Shown: positions 63,675 through 64,000 of the stretch, piece after piece
Position numbering within the stretch: the stretch's first letter is position 1
How the letters are laid out: each line of letters begins with the position of its first letter
From: JBDWFY01 sp965275915
GTDB taxonomy: Bacteria; Pseudomonadota; Alphaproteobacteria; Rhizobiales; Stappiaceae
Assembly (NCBI GenBank): GCA_965275915.1
Contig: CBDHYI010000008.1
Coordinates: forward strand, 1-64,000
Direction of reading: 5' to 3'
DNA: 64,000 nucleotides
Made by a program: the position numbers and the translations under genes
Notes under the pieces: model-generated
The model's input: the letters and a program-made list of their open reading frames with translations, nothing else
What the model was told of the DNA's origin: nothing
Database searches by the model: none

Positions 63675-64000
63675 TCAATTCACCACAGGCAGTTCGAGAT
63701 CGAGCTCAGACAGTGGCTCCGGCGCATCATTCGTCGTGAGATACGTTCTGCCGAGCGTGACGGCGACGTCCTGTTCGGAATCCATCAGGACCATATGGGC
63801 AAAAAGCGACATGTCCGGGACGATCTGTGCATCGTTGCCGCGATAAAACATCGGCCAGTCCATCCACGAGGGCGTAAAGCGCGTCCCAAGCGAATATCCG
63901 CACGCATTCAGCCGATGCGCCAGCAGCCCCCTGTCATCCATGACGGCCGCGTGGGCGTCAAACACATCTCCGAACGTGTTGCCGGGCCGCATCGCTTCTT
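63675..64000 (-). CDS. M24-family peptidase/hydrolase (partial, 5' end outside window)
   Basis: Only the C-terminal 108 residues are present. AMRPGNTFGDVFDAHAAVMD, HRLNACGYSLGTRFTPSWMD and SLFAHMVLMDSEQDVAVTLG belong to the pita-bread fold of creatinase/Xaa-Pro dipeptidase relatives; a DoeA-type ectoine hydrolase is a close look-alike. The gene begins beyond 64000; an in-frame ATG at 63992 is not the true start. Confidence 0.85.
   Translation of the reverse strand, partial: EAMRPGNTFGDVFDAHAAVMDDRGLLAHRLNACGYSLGTRFTPSWMDWPMFYRGNDAQIVPDMSLFAHMVLMDSEQDVAVTLGRTYLTTNDAPEPLSELDLELPVVN

Noticed and set aside
1..64000. CRISPR arrays, rRNA genes, prophage or plasmid functions
   Set aside because: No regularly spaced repeats, rRNA sequence, integrase, phage structural or replication genes could be found.

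Overview
The window looks like a chromosomal segment of a free-living, flagellated alphaproteobacterium, most like Hyphomicrobiales (rhizobia-related lineages). Evidence: GC-rich coding sequence; a flagellar cluster carrying sciP and flbD with full CtrA boxes; an alphaproteobacterial elongator tRNA-Met; the order moxR / DUF58 / DUF4159 / DUF1285 / CoA-pyrophosphatase / DUF6111 / cca; and petABC followed by mtnP and apt. No rRNA, CRISPR array, phage or plasmid functions were seen. Assignments rest on reading the translated sequence, not on searches.

1-10.7 kb is a divergent catabolic locus around a GntR/HutC regulator. Leftward run a tautomerase-SnoaL fusion, hydantoinase/oxoprolinase B, hydantoinase A (broken by a one-base frameshift in a G run) and an isochorismatase-like hydrolase cut by the window edge. 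Rightward run the regulator, an aconitase-superfamily LeuC/LeuD-like pair and a complete TRAP transporter (dctPQM). Together they suggest uptake and breakdown of a cyclic amide/imide or other N-containing acid, a pathway I cannot match to a named one. A tRNA-Met gene closes the region.

10.9-13.3 kb: relict of a small inverted-repeat element, a PmtA-like methyltransferase and mnmA. 13.5-25.2 kb: flagellar genes fliK, flgD, sciP, fliF, fliG, fliH, fliN, flbD, flhA; one perfect CtrA box lies upstream of fliF and a degenerate one upstream of sciP. 25.3-30.5 kb: small metabolic genes (two GNATs, a CtrA-box-associated membrane protein of unknown function, a metallophosphoesterase, a Nudix hydrolase, a glutathionyl-hydroquinone reductase). 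30.5-37.5 kb: MoxR-DUF58-BatA/DUF4159-VWA operon. 37.8-40.5 kb: DUF1285, CoA pyrophosphatase, DUF6111 and cca, tightly packed.

41.3-44.4 kb: hemF and trmL, once close neighbours, are now separated by a 265-bp MITE and an IS701-type insertion sequence. 44.8-52.4 kb: four tandem paralogous ABC half-transporters behind a structured leader. 52.7-55.5 kb: petABC (cytochrome bc1) with a strong terminator, followed by a second copy of the same MITE. 55.9-59.0 kb: mtnP, apt, bluB and two MaoC-domain genes. 59.1-62.8 kb: ychF, pth, rplY, prs. The window ends with a small lipoprotein and the C-terminal part of an M24 peptidase.
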